Assembly: GCA_016719015.1 (NCBI GenBank)
Contig: JADKAZ010000007.1
Location: forward strand, 93,018-157,017
DNA: 64,000 nucleotides
Direction: 5' to 3'
From: Chitinophagaceae bacterium
Lineage (GTDB): Bacteria; Bacteroidota; Bacteroidia; Chitinophagales; Chitinophagaceae
The notes below the pieces were generated by a model. It saw only the letters and a list, made by a program, of their open reading frames with translations, made no database searches and was not told the DNA's origin. Made by a program: the position numbers and the translations under genes. Positions 40,223-49,030 of the stretch are shown in pieces (position 1 is the first letter of the stretch; every line of letters starts with the position of its first letter).

Positions 40223-42784
40223 ATGAAAAAATGGTTATTTATTTTTCTATTACCGATATTGGCTTTTGCAAACAAAGAAGAGCCAACAAGCTGGATTCGA
40301 ATTAACCAATTAGGCTACACCCCCGAAGGGGTGAAAGTAGCAGTATGGTGCAGTAAGCAAGAATTCTCCGTAAAAAGCTGGGAGTTGGTGGAAGCAGTTT
40401 CAAAAAAAGTTGTTGCCTCCGGTAAGACTGGAAAAACATTTGGTGCTTACGATCCTTTCAAAGAAACTTACCGCCTCAATTTTTCTGAATTCAAAAAGCC
40501 GGGGCGATATTATCTGAAGGCAGGCGGCGCCACATCTCCTGAGTTTATAATTGGTGATGATGTATATAAAGGTGCAGCAGATTTTTGTCTCCGTTACATG
40601 CGGCAGCAACGAACCGGTTTCAATCCTTATTTAAAAGATAGTTGCCACACACAGGATGGTTATGTTTTGTATGGCGAAAAAGCTGGAATTAAAGACAGCA
40701 CACATATAGATGTGGTGGGTGGCTGGCATGATGCCTCGGATTATTTACAATATTCCACCACCTCTGCGAATGCAACGTATCATTTGCTGATGGCTTACCG
40801 GGATTTTCCCAACGTATTTACGGATGAGAAAAAAGCGAATGGCCTGGATGGAAAAAATGGAATGGCCGATGTGCTGGATGAAGCCAAGTGGGGATTGGAC
40901 TGGTTATTGAAAATGCACCCAAGGCCAGATTGGATGTTCAACCAGATTGGTGATGACCGTGACCATATCAGTATGCGGATGCCGGCGATGGACAGTATGT
41001 ACGGAAGGGGATATGAACGACCTGTTTATTTTGTAAGTGGTGAACCGCAGCAGCGGGGGAAGTTTATGAATAATACAACGGGCAGAAGTTCAACGGCAGC
41101 AAAATTCAGCAGTTCTTTTGCTCTTGGAGCACAAATCTTTAATACAATTGATTTTAAATATGCGAAGACTTTAGCGGGAAAGTCAGAAACAGCGATTGAT
41201 TTCGGATCTCGGTTGCAGGGATTTACACAAACAGCTTCAGTAAAATCACCCTATATCTATGCAGAAGAAAATTCACATGATGATATGGAACTGGCCTTAA
41301 CGCAGTTGTCAAATTTACATAACGGGTATTCTTTTTTTGAAAAAAAAGATACCGGATTTAGAAACTACTATCGGGGCGAAGCGTACTATTACGCCAGGAA
41401 GGAACCTATTACACCTTGGTTGGGAAAGGACACTGCGAAACATTATCAATGGTATCCTTTTATTAATATTGGACATTATGAATTTGCCAGACAGAAGCAA
41501 AGTAAATGGACCGATAGTGTAATAGGCTACTACAAAAAAGGCATCCAACTTGTCTGGAACAAAGCCCAATCAAATGCCTTCTACCGTGGCGTTCCATTTA
41601 TCTGGTGCAGCAATAATCTCACTACTTCATTCGCTATTCAATGTTATTGGTACAGGGAATTAACTGGCGATAAAACTTTCTCGGAATTAGAACAAGCCAA
41701 TTTCGACTGGCTTTTTGGGTGTAATCCATGGGGTACATCCATGGTGTATGGCTTGCCATCATGGGGAGATACACCGGTTGATCCGCATTCTGCATTTACC
41801 CATATTAAAAATTACCCGATTGATGGTGGTTTGATAGATGGCCCTGTTTACACCAGCATTTATAAAGGACTTATTGGTATCAAACTGTTTCAGCCGGATG
41901 AGTATGCTGAATTTCAAAGCGACCTTGCAGTATACCATGATGACTATGGCGACTACAGTACCAACGAACCCACGATGGATGGAACTGCTTCCCTGATTTA
42001 TTTGCTGGCTGCGAAGGAGGCGGAAAGCCCCCTCCAACCTCCCCCGAAAGGGGAGGCTTTGCAAAAGTCATTTAATAAAAAAATTTCTTATAGTCATGGT
42101 GCTATTATTCGTGGCGATACTACACAAAAAAATATCGCATTAGTTTTTACCGGCGATGAATTTGGAGAAGGCAGTGACTTCATTGCAGAAGTCCTGGACG
42201 AAGAGAAAATAAAAGCTTCTTTTTTTCTAACGGGAAGATTTTATCGAAATAAGGATTTTAAAAAACCGATTCAACAACTTAAAAAGAATGGAAATTATTT
42301 AGGCGCACATTCCGACCAGCATCTATTGTATTGCGATTGGAACAAACGGGACAGCCTGCTGGTAACCAAAAAACAATTCCGGTTTGACCTTGCCGATAAT
42401 TATACCGCTTTGGCCCGGCATCATATTAATATTAAAAAGGCGACTTATTTTTTGCCGCCTTATGAATGGTACAATGACACTATTGCTGCGTGGACAAAAG
42501 ACCTGAATCTGCAACTAATCAATTTTACTCCGGGTACACTCAGTCACGCAGACTATACCAACAGCAAGGAAAAAAATTACCGAAGCAGTGAAACAATTTT
42601 TAACTCCATCATGAATTATGAAATGCAAAAGCCAGCCGGGTTAAATGGTTTTATACTTTTAATGCATATTGGTGCCGGCCCCGGACGGGAGGATAAATTT
42701 TATAAATACCTGCCCCGCCTGGTTAGGGAATTAAAAGCCAAAGGCTATCATTTTCAAAGAGTTGACGAACTTTTAGATCTTTAA
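40223..42784 (+). CDS. Glycoside hydrolase family 9 fused to polysaccharide deacetylase (NodB)
   Basis: This 853-residue protein has a signal peptide (1-16). A CelD_N-type Ig-like domain (about 20-110) precedes the GH9 (alpha/alpha)6 domain (about 120-600). In GH9, D170 and D173 (GGWHDASDY) match the catalytic base pair and E582 (STNEPTMDG) the acid. After a linker containing PPPKGEAL, a NodB/CE4 domain (about 635-853) shows metal and catalytic D645-E646 (FTGDEFG) and H696/H700 (HSDQH). GH9 cuts beta-1,4-glucan or chitosan-type chains and NodB removes N-acetyl groups, so a combined amino-glycan activity is inferred. The linker is partly encoded by a palindromic repeat. Confidence 0.85.
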   Translation: MKKWLFIFLLPILAFANKEEPTSWIRINQLGYTPEGVKVAVWCSKQEFSVKSWELVEAVSKKVVASGKTGKTFGAYDPFKETYRLNFSEFKKPGRYYLKAGGATSPEFIIGDDVYKGAADFCLRYMRQQRTGFNPYLKDSCHTQDGYVLYGEKAGIKDSTHIDVVGGWHDASDYLQYSTTSANATYHLLMAYRDFPNVFTDEKKANGLDGKNGMADVLDEAKWGLDWLLKMHPRPDWMFNQIGDDRDHISMRMPAMDSMYGRGYERPVYFVSGEPQQRGKFMNNTTGRSSTAAKFSSSFALGAQIFNTIDFKYAKTLAGKSETAIDFGSRLQGFTQTASVKSPYIYAEENSHDDMELALTQLSNLHNGYSFFEKKDTGFRNYYRGEAYYYARKEPITPWLGKDTAKHYQWYPFINIGHYEFARQKQSKWTDSVIGYYKKGIQLVWNKAQSNAFYRGVPFIWCSNNLTTSFAIQCYWYRELTGDKTFSELEQANFDWLFGCNPWGTSMVYGLPSWGDTPVDPHSAFTHIKNYPIDGGLIDGPVYTSIYKGLIGIKLFQPDEYAEFQSDLAVYHDDYGDYSTNEPTMDGTASLIYLLAAKEAESPLQPPPKGEALQKSFNKKISYSHGAIIRGDTTQKNIALVFTGDEFGEGSDFIAEVLDEEKIKASFFLTGRFYRNKDFKKPIQQLKKNGNYLGAHSDQHLLYCDWNKRDSLLVTKKQFRFDLADNYTALARHHINIKKATYFLPPYEWYNDTIAAWTKDLNLQLINFTPGTLSHADYTNSKEKNYRSSETIFNSIMNYEMQKPAGLNGFILLMHIGAGPGREDKFYKYLPRLVRELKAKGYHFQRVDELLDL
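42027..42057. repeat. CCCC...GAAAGGGG palindrome inside the GH9-NodB linker
   Basis: GCCCCCTCCAACCTCCCCCG followed by AAAGGGGAGGC is a hairpin of the same type as those at 43510 and 49011. Here it is in frame within a coding sequence and encodes SPLQPPPKGEA. Confidence 0.6.
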
Positions 42785-42840
42785 CGAACTCTGAACTCCA
42801 AACTCTAAACTCAAAACTTGCCTTTCCTTATCTTTACGTC

Positions 42841-43524
42841 ATGGAATTCGAGAAAATTCATAATAAAGGTCAGGCGCAGCTTTTCAAGAACCCCTACCTT
42901 GAAATGCTCACCAAAACACATCCATTAGTAATTTGGGGAATGTACACACCGGTGATGATCTACATGGTGTATTACAGCGGTACGATCGGTTTTACTACCG
43001 GACGAATTGCCCTCACCTTTTTAGGGGGTATGTTCTTCTGGACTTTCTTTGAGTATTTAGCACATCGTTTTTTATTTCACATGATTGCCAATAGCGGCCG
43101 GGCTAAACGATTCATTTATACATTGCACGGTAATCATCACCATTATCCAAGAGATAAGCAACGGTTGTTTATGCCACCAGTACCAAGCCTCATTCTTTCA
43201 TCCGCCATTTTTGGTTTGATGTACCTGATTTTAGGCAGTAAGGCATTTATGTTTTTCCCCGGATTTTTATTGGGCTACCTGATGTATGGTACTATGCACT
43301 ATGCTATTCATGCCTGGAACCCGCCTTTTAAATGGATGAAAGGACTCTGGAGAAATCATCACCTGCATCATTATAAAAATGAACACAACGGGTATGGGGT
43401 AAGTTCCACCATCTGGGACCATGTATTCGGTACGATGTTCGATCTGAAGGGAGAGAAAGAAGATAAAGAAAAAGTAAAGGAACTGATGTTTGAAAGAAAA
43501 GAAAAGAATGCCCCAAACCCCTAA
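42841..43524 (+). CDS. Fatty acid hydroxylase / sterol desaturase family protein
   Basis: This 227-residue integral membrane protein has the eight-His di-iron cluster pattern: EYLAHRFLFH, LHGNHHHYPRD, HYAIHAW and RNHHLHHYKNEHNGYG. Four hydrophobic segments lie at about 30-50, 60-80, 110-130 and 130-150. Family members hydroxylate or desaturate lipids such as fatty acyl chains of sphingolipids, using oxygen and an electron donor; Bacteroidota do make sphingolipids, so a 2-hydroxylation role is plausible. The last four residues APNP and the stop are encoded by a palindromic repeat. Confidence 0.85.
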   Translation: MEFEKIHNKGQAQLFKNPYLEMLTKTHPLVIWGMYTPVMIYMVYYSGTIGFTTGRIALTFLGGMFFWTFFEYLAHRFLFHMIANSGRAKRFIYTLHGNHHHYPRDKQRLFMPPVPSLILSSAIFGLMYLILGSKAFMFFPGFLLGYLMYGTMHYAIHAWNPPFKWMKGLWRNHHLHHYKNEHNGYGVSSTIWDHVFGTMFDLKGEKEDKEKVKELMFERKEKNAPNP

Positions 43525-43530
43525 AGGGGC
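43510..43530. repeat. CCCCTAAAGGGG palindrome spanning the stop codon
   Basis: GCCCCAAACCCCTAAAGGGG C-type hairpin overlapping the end of the hydroxylase gene and followed by TTTTAAG. It supplies the residues APNP and the TAA stop, and could also act as terminator. Confidence 0.6.
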
Positions 43531-43594
43531 TTTTAAGTATTTAAGCAATTCAATCGTTTACGGGGCTTGTTATATTTTTATTGACCTCGTTTTG

Positions 43595-43614
43595 CCTGCC
43601 TGCCGGTAGGCAGG
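43595..43614. repeat. Palindromic repeat CCTGCCTGCCGGTAGGCAGG
   Basis: This near-perfect palindrome recurs in related form at 19075. Translated in frame it gives LPAGRQV, a typical artefact of over-extended gene starts, so the lipase start upstream of it was rejected. Confidence 0.6.
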
Positions 43615-43640
43615 TTCATCATCTTGCCATGTTTCTGCAT

Positions 43641-44669
43641 ATGAAGCAAATAGTTATCTACAGCAGTATTTTTTTTATTGTATTAATTGCTTCATGCAAA
43701 GGCAATAAGAAAACCCAAAATGAAGTTCCCTTATTCCTTTCGGCAAAAGAAGCGGTACAACTGAATCAACTTATTTATAAAGATAGCAGCCGTGAAGCAT
43801 TTGCAAAGTATGCCCCGGCTTACGAAGTAGTTTTTATACCTAAGCCGGTAAATGGCAATTATGCCATTATTGCAAAAAAGAAAACCACTGGTCAATACGC
43901 TTTAGTAATCAGGGGTTCTATCATTGAATTTAGTAATGAGGGGTTTCAAAATTTTATTTTGCAAGACTTCAATATATTTAAAATCCGGGCATGGAATTAT
44001 ACAGATACTGTAAAAGAAGCCTACGTTAGTAACGGTGCCTGGAGTGGCTTTCAAAATTTGTTATTACTGAGAGATATACAAACAGGATTAAACATTAAAG
44101 AATTTATTGAACAGAAAGTAGCGGCTACTGCCAGTGTGGTTATTACCGGGCATAGCCTGGGCGGCAACTTAGCATATCCTTTGGCAGGATATTTAAAGAA
44201 GGAATTACCTGCGGAAAAAAAAGAACATCTTCAACTCATCACTTTTGGAGCACCGGCTGCCGGGAATGCAGCTTTTGTCCAGGATATGGAGGAGAAATTT
44301 CCCACTGCGGAAAGATATACCGGCAGTAAAGACATTGCTGCTATGTTTCCTGATGTGGCAAGTATAGGAAAATTAGCGAAAGTAATTGGGCTGGATAGTG
44401 TTTTACAACTGGGAAAGATGAATATATATGGGGTTGATGCTGACAACCTGGTTTCCATTACCAACCTGATTTTGGAAAAAACAAATGTTATAAATAAGAC
44501 TAATAAATATGTTCAAAGTGAAAAACATCTGCGGCAATTAACCGAAAAGGAATTGCCTTATTCCACAACGCCGTTATCAATCGAAGAAATATTTAACAAG
44601 GCTTACCAATTTCATAAAGTTGATATGTATGCAGAGCTGTTTGGTATTGAAGCTTTAAAAGAAGATTAA
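43641..44669 (+). CDS. Lipase (class 3-like) lipoprotein
   Basis: I place the start at 43641 (MKQIVIYSSIFFIVLIASC), because it gives a signal peptide with lipobox LIASC (Cys at 19); the earlier in-frame ATG would translate a palindromic repeat. The 342-residue protein has the nucleophile elbow GHSLGG (VVITGHSLGGNLAYPLAG), typical of class 3 lipases, and an Asp region SKDIAAMFPDVAS. The catalytic His should be in the C-terminal part. It would hydrolyse ester bonds in lipids at the cell envelope. It follows the fatty acid hydroxylase, but a causal link is not shown. Confidence 0.82.
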   Translation: MKQIVIYSSIFFIVLIASCKGNKKTQNEVPLFLSAKEAVQLNQLIYKDSSREAFAKYAPAYEVVFIPKPVNGNYAIIAKKKTTGQYALVIRGSIIEFSNEGFQNFILQDFNIFKIRAWNYTDTVKEAYVSNGAWSGFQNLLLLRDIQTGLNIKEFIEQKVAATASVVITGHSLGGNLAYPLAGYLKKELPAEKKEHLQLITFGAPAAGNAAFVQDMEEKFPTAERYTGSKDIAAMFPDVASIGKLAKVIGLDSVLQLGKMNIYGVDADNLVSITNLILEKTNVINKTNKYVQSEKHLRQLTEKELPYSTTPLSIEEIFNKAYQFHKVDMYAELFGIEALKED

Positions 44670-44761
44670 TAACAAGGAATTTGAAAAGGCTACTACTTGC
44701 TCTCTTCATTAATTTCGTCGTCCCGCTTAAGAAACTGTCGGTGGTTTTATTTTACAGCAGC

Positions 44762-45088
44762 TTACCATTTTTCTTCATCCGGTATATCACTATTACTTTT
44801 TGATTCTTTCCTGCTTTTTATTTTCTGTAGTTGCCTTTCAATAATCAGGTCAGCAATTAACCCTGCTGCATTTTCTCCCTCCCGTTGATCCAGCAAATAC
44901 CTCATTTTTGATTCATTCACATCAATGCGGTATAGTAAGAAAACCAGTTTTTCAAAATCTTGATTGATAAGAGCATTGATATGTGCAATTAATTTTTCTC
45001 TTAGCTCTTCGGAAGAAATTGAATCGGGGAGGCTTATTTCCAGCGACTGATTTATTGCAGGGATCAGATCTTTATTAACGGGTGTCAT
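44762..45088 (-). CDS. Conserved small protein of unknown function
   Basis: This 108-residue protein has no signal peptide and looks all-helical: ELREKLIAHINALINQDFEKLV, LLYRIDVNESKMRYLLDQ and AAGLIADLIIERQLQKIKSR. It resembles a short conserved Bacteroidota protein of unknown function. It begins 5 bases after the stop of the TIGR02757 gene on the same strand, so the two are co-transcribed. The C-terminus is Lys/Asp/Ser rich and likely disordered. No partner or ligand can be named. Confidence 0.7.
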   Translation of the reverse strand: MTPVNKDLIPAINQSLEISLPDSISSEELREKLIAHINALINQDFEKLVFLLYRIDVNESKMRYLLDQREGENAAGLIADLIIERQLQKIKSRKESKSNSDIPDEEKW

Positions 45089-45093
45089 TTACA

Positions 45094-45855
45094 TTAGTAT
45101 TTTTCCATCACGCCTAATCCGAATAATGCAAAGTCATATTTAACCGGATCAGCAGGATCCAAAGTTCGCAGATATTCCGTTAGTTCCAATGCCGCTTGCC
45201 AGTCCGTTTGCTTTCTTTGAAGGATATTAAAACGCCGGGCCACTCTCGCCACATGCAGGTCGATAGGGCAAATAAGCTGTGATGGCGAAATACTTTTCCA
45301 GATACCAAAGTCAACACCCTTATTATCTTGTCTCACCATCCAGCGGAGGTACATGTTTAATCTCTTGCAACTGGAATTTCTTTCGGGAGTAGCAATATGT
45401 TTTTTTGTCCGGGCAGGTACATGCTCCAGCGAGAAAAAATATTGATGAAAGCCGGTTAGTATTTTTTCAACCGAACCGCCATGCATGGTAAAGGCCGTTT
45501 CAAGACTCTTGTATTTGCTGTAATGCTGTTTGAAAAATTCAATAAAATAAAGCAGGTCTGTTGTATTAAACGTACGGTGTTTGAATTCGGATAACTTTAT
45601 TAATTGTGCCGGAGTGTGATGCAGGCAAAAATCATACGGCGCATTATCCATCAGCTGCATTAGTTCTTTTGACTTTTGAATGATGGTGGTCCGGTTGCCC
45701 CAGGCGAAGATGGCCGCAAAAAAGCCTGCGATTTCTATGTCTTGTTTTTTGGAGAAAAGATGAGGAATGGAAATGGGGTCATGTTTAATAAATGAAGGCT
45801 GATTATACAGCTCCACTTTGTCGTTCAGAAATTTAATGAGATTAGTTGCCCGCAT
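45094..45855 (-). CDS. TIGR02757 family protein
   Basis: This 253-residue protein matches TIGR02757, a Bacteroidota and spirochaete family of unknown function related to helix-hairpin-helix DNA glycosylases. Family landmarks are FFAAIFAWGNRTTIIQKS, FKQHYSKYKSLETAF, CKRLNMYLRWMVRQD and ICPIDLHVARVARRF, where the HVAR segment parallels the HhH glycosylase core. A DNA-related activity is possible but unproven. It is cytoplasmic. The next gene downstream begins 5 bases after its stop. Length is as expected for the family. Confidence 0.88.
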   Translation of the reverse strand: MRATNLIKFLNDKVELYNQPSFIKHDPISIPHLFSKKQDIEIAGFFAAIFAWGNRTTIIQKSKELMQLMDNAPYDFCLHHTPAQLIKLSEFKHRTFNTTDLLYFIEFFKQHYSKYKSLETAFTMHGGSVEKILTGFHQYFFSLEHVPARTKKHIATPERNSSCKRLNMYLRWMVRQDNKGVDFGIWKSISPSQLICPIDLHVARVARRFNILQRKQTDWQAALELTEYLRTLDPADPVKYDFALFGLGVMEKY

Positions 45856-45920
45856 TGTTTTACCAAAAGTAAGATGAGCAGGCCAATGATAAGTTTATCT
45901 TCTGAACCCATGTTAAAAAT

Positions 45921-45956
45921 AAAAAGAAGGTTGATGTGAATTGTCAACCTTCTTTA
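45921..45956. terminator. Bidirectional terminator
   Basis: AAGAAGGTTGA and TCAACCTTCTT are perfect complements with a 9-base loop, flanked by A and T runs. It lies 24 bases after the head-GIN gene stop at 45978 on the minus strand. Confidence 0.8.
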
Positions 45957-45977
45957 TAAAGCCTTGTAACCGGGAGA

Positions 45978-46634
45978 TTATCTCGGTATCACTGCACCAC
46001 TTCCTGAAATAGTAGTAGTAATAATGGGTGTACCCCGGTAATACACATTACCGCTGCCTGCAATCTTAACTTTCAATTGATTGTTGGCAGTAATTTCGGT
46101 ATTGCCGCTACCGCTGGTATTAGTTTCAGCTTTATCTGTCACAAAATTCAAAGCCCGGATATTTCCGCTTCCGGCAATGGTGGCGAAAAAATTCTGACTG
46201 CTTCCTGCATCGATGCTTATATTACCTGATCCTGAAATGGAGGCATGGAAATCATTATTTCCGGCAAAAATTCCTGAAGCAGCTATATTACCCGAGCCAA
46301 ATATACTCAGGCTGTTCAGTACGGGTAATGTGATAAAAACCTCCGTATTATCATTTTTTACATTTACGTTTTGTTTGTATCCAAGTTGAAGGGTGTTATT
46401 CACCAACTTAGTTTCATAATACGGCAGCAGGTTGCTGTAGCCCTTTACCTCTACTTTAAAAGCAGTACCCTGGTTAATGTACACATTCGTACTTCCCGAT
46501 GCAGTTATAGCAGTAAAATTGCTGACTGTTCTGGTTTCGGTAATAGTGGAGCCATTTCCGGAAACCCTTTCTTTGGAACAAGAAAATAATGACATTGTGG
46601 CGCTGATAACTGCAATTGATAATCCTCTTTTCAT
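45978..46634 (-). CDS. Head GIN domain protein (DUF2807), secreted
   Basis: This 218-residue protein has a lipobox-like LFSCSK after a short hydrophobic segment (Cys at 19). The mature part is a right-handed beta-helix of the head-GIN/DUF2807 type: repeated ASGSTNVYINQG, IFGSGNIAASG, ISGSGNISIDAG, IAGSGNIRALN and TSGSGNTEITAN. Such domains are common at the surface of Bacteroidota and are thought to be adhesive or lipid-bound. No enzyme motif is visible. The strong terminator after the stop ends this unit, and the upstream LytTR membrane protein at 47722 might regulate it. Confidence 0.88.
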   Translation of the reverse strand: MKRGLSIAVISATMSLFSCSKERVSGNGSTITETRTVSNFTAITASGSTNVYINQGTAFKVEVKGYSNLLPYYETKLVNNTLQLGYKQNVNVKNDNTEVFITLPVLNSLSIFGSGNIAASGIFAGNNDFHASISGSGNISIDAGSSQNFFATIAGSGNIRALNFVTDKAETNTSGSGNTEITANNQLKVKIAGSGNVYYRGTPIITTTISGSGAVIPR

Positions 46635-46792
46635 AACAATGATTTAATAGTTTGAATAAATAATTTCATGGATATAACGCAAAACTATAGCCACTAAAAA
46701 GGGACTTTAAGCCGAAGGGTGAGTACCTGGCCTTGAATAAGGAGAAAAAAAAGGTGAAGTATTAAAAATGGTGCCTGAAAAGAAAGGAATCA

Positions 46793-47722
46793 TTATTTGT
46801 TCAGCCAGTCTTTAAAGACGGGAGCCCTTTTCTGGCTGATGATTACACTGTCGTTATGTTCGGGAATGAGCTGAACTTCGAGTTTCCCGTTTTCTTCGTT
46901 GGTGAAATAATGACAGGCTTTCAGGTTGATTATAAACTGACGGTTGGCCCGGAAAAACAGGGTTTCTTCCAGTAATTTCATCAGTTCATCAAGGGAGTGA
47001 TTCAGCAGGTACGTTTCTGATTGAAAGGTCTTAAGGGTTGTATAATTACCATCTTTATAAAAATAGGCGATGGTTTCCACCGTGATTGGAATGTTTTTAT
47101 TACCGGATACCGCTACCAGTATTTTTATTTTTGGCGAAGAATTGCTTTCAGCAAAATCGTTCTCCTCTTCGTAATTTTCAATAACAGGTTGATTAATTGA
47201 TGTTGGGATTACATCGGAGCCTGTTTTTACATTTTGAAGCGTAAACATCTGTTCTTTCAGCGACACTAATTCCTCTTTTTGTTTTCTGGTTTCACGATAA
47301 AAGAAATACCCGACATATACCACATTCCAAAAGACAATAAATAAAACGGAGATCGGGAATTCTGTATAAAAAAACTGAACTTCTTCTTTTTTAAAACCCA
47401 ATAGTACGATGAGGTAAGTATACATGAATGCCAGTACAAAAAAAGCAGGTAATACGATTGCTGCTATGAACTGGTAGATTAACCGGGTGGTAAAATATTT
47501 ATTCCAGGGGTATTGCTTGTCAAGATAGGCTGTAATAATATTTATAGAAGAGGTAATGATGAACGTAAGTATAAATCCGGACAGCACATCCGTGACAAAG
47601 TATTTTCCATTTGCAATATCGGTAATAGAATCGCTTCCCAGGAATACAAAGAAAAAAGCCAGCAGCACAGATATGCCGAGCCGGAGCCAGAAGTCACGGT
47701 ATGGGGAAAAGGATGCGTCCAT
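46793..47722 (-). CDS. Membrane protein with LytTR DNA-binding domain
   Basis: This 309-residue protein has four membrane helices in the N-terminal half (about 12-30, 45-65, 85-105 and 120-145), a coiled or linker region (about 148-200) and a C-terminal LytTR domain (about 203-309, with IPITVETIAYFYKDGNYTTL and LFFRANRQFIINLKACH). It has no receiver domain, so it is a one-component, membrane-bound regulator that may sense the envelope directly. Targets are unknown; the gene at 46634 on the same strand is a candidate. The C-terminus ends DWLNK and looks complete. Confidence 0.87.
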   Translation of the reverse strand: MDASFSPYRDFWLRLGISVLLAFFFVFLGSDSITDIANGKYFVTDVLSGFILTFIITSSINIITAYLDKQYPWNKYFTTRLIYQFIAAIVLPAFFVLAFMYTYLIVLLGFKKEEVQFFYTEFPISVLFIVFWNVVYVGYFFYRETRKQKEELVSLKEQMFTLQNVKTGSDVIPTSINQPVIENYEEENDFAESNSSPKIKILVAVSGNKNIPITVETIAYFYKDGNYTTLKTFQSETYLLNHSLDELMKLLEETLFFRANRQFIINLKACHYFTNEENGKLEVQLIPEHNDSVIISQKRAPVFKDWLNK

Positions 47723-47784
47723 GTCAGTAGGAACTAAAAACCCTTTTTAATCAAAAAGTTTGTTGTATAAAATTTCTGAGTCTT

Positions 47785-48954
47785 TTATCCAATTGCCTTT
47801 TTCAGGTCTTCTATCAAATCTTCAGCATCTTCAATACCAACACTTAAACGAATCAAAGAATCTGACAAGCCATTCTTTATTCTTTCTTCCCTTGGTATAG
47901 ATGCATGGGTCATGCTGGCCGGATGATTGATCAATGATTCCACACCGCCTAAACTTTCTGCTAAAGAAAATAAATGAGTAGAAGATAAAACTCTCTTCGC
48001 CTCCTCTACACTATCATTTTTTAATTCAAACGAGATCATACCACCAAAGTCCCGCATTTGTTTTTTTGCAACGGCATAGCCGGGATGGTCTTCAAAACCG
48101 GGCCAGTACACTTTGGCTACTTTAGGATGATGGCGCAGCCAGTTAGCAATGATCTTTCCATTTTCACAATGGGCTTTCATTCTTACACCTAATGTTTTTA
48201 TTCCACGTAATACTAAAAAGCAGTCCATAGGTCCCGGTACTGCACCACAACTTTTTTGAATAAAATATAATTTCTCTCTCAGTTCTGCATCATTCATTAC
48301 AAGACAACCCTGTATCACATCACTATGACCGCCGAGGTATTTGGTAACAGAATGCATGACAATATCTGCACCGAGATCAAGGGGATTTTGTAAATAAGGA
48401 GAAGCAAATGTATTATCAACTGCCAGTAAAATGTTTTTCCCTTTTGTAATGGCGGCTACCGCCGCAATGTCTGTGATATTCATCAATGGATTCGTAGGTG
48501 TTTCTATCCAGACCAATTTAGTATTGGTAGTAAGGGCCGTCTCTATATTGGCTACATCTGTAGTGTCCACATACTTAAATACAATACCAAATCGTTCAAA
48601 AACTTTAGTAAACAAACGATAAGTGCCACCATACATATCATTGGCACAAATCACTTCATCACCGGGATTTAATAGTTTGATCACCGCATCGGTTGCTGCT
48701 ACGCCACTGCTAAAGGCTAAACCAAATTTTCCATTTTCAATAATTGCGAGGGCTTCTTCCAAAGCCTTACGGGTTGGGTTCTGGCTTCGGGCATATTCAA
48801 AACCTTTATTTACACCCGGTGCTTCCTGTACATACGTAGAAGTCTGGAATATAGGAGTCATAATAGCACCAGTTGACGGGTCGGGTTCAGCCCCGGCATG
48901 GATAAGTTTTGTAGCAAGCTTCATACCAGGGGAATTTAGATTTTTTGAGTCCAT
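47785..48954 (-). CDS. Trans-sulfuration enzyme, PLP-dependent (cystathionine synthase/lyase family)
   Basis: This 389-residue protein belongs to the Cys/Met metabolism PLP family. The PLP lysine lies in MHSVTKYLGGHSDVIQG, the phosphate-binding SSGVAATDAVIKLL, and the Tyr-containing YARSQNPTRKALEEALA near residues 54-70. It could be a cystathionine gamma-synthase, a gamma-lyase or a homocysteine-type enzyme; these cannot be separated by eye. A Met at residue 11 (48924) is an alternative start. It makes or breaks cysteine-homocysteine intermediates in the cytoplasm. The promoter region toward 48960 shows TACTTTGC, a one-base-short -7 element. Confidence 0.93.
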   Translation of the reverse strand: MDSKNLNSPGMKLATKLIHAGAEPDPSTGAIMTPIFQTSTYVQEAPGVNKGFEYARSQNPTRKALEEALAIIENGKFGLAFSSGVAATDAVIKLLNPGDEVICANDMYGGTYRLFTKVFERFGIVFKYVDTTDVANIETALTTNTKLVWIETPTNPLMNITDIAAVAAITKGKNILLAVDNTFASPYLQNPLDLGADIVMHSVTKYLGGHSDVIQGCLVMNDAELREKLYFIQKSCGAVPGPMDCFLVLRGIKTLGVRMKAHCENGKIIANWLRHHPKVAKVYWPGFEDHPGYAVAKKQMRDFGGMISFELKNDSVEEAKRVLSSTHLFSLAESLGGVESLINHPASMTHASIPREERIKNGLSDSLIRLSVGIEDAEDLIEDLKKAIG

Positions 48955-49010
48955 TGATGTTTGAATTTCAAGTATAATTAAACAATCTGCAAAGTAAAGC
49001 CATTTTCACT

Positions 49011-49030
49011 CCCCTTTAGGGGTTGGGGGC
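49011..49030. repeat. CCCCTTTAGGGG palindrome spanning the asnB stop
   Basis: CCCCTTTAGGGGTTGGGGGC is the reverse-complement form of the element at 43510. On the minus strand it supplies the last residues APNP and the TAA stop of the asparagine synthase. Confidence 0.6.

Noticed and set aside
43581..43640. Upstream start of the lipase (contains LPAGRQV)
   Set aside because: LPAGRQV is the translation of the CCTGCCTGCCGGTAGGCAGG palindrome; the next Met gives a clean lipoprotein signal.
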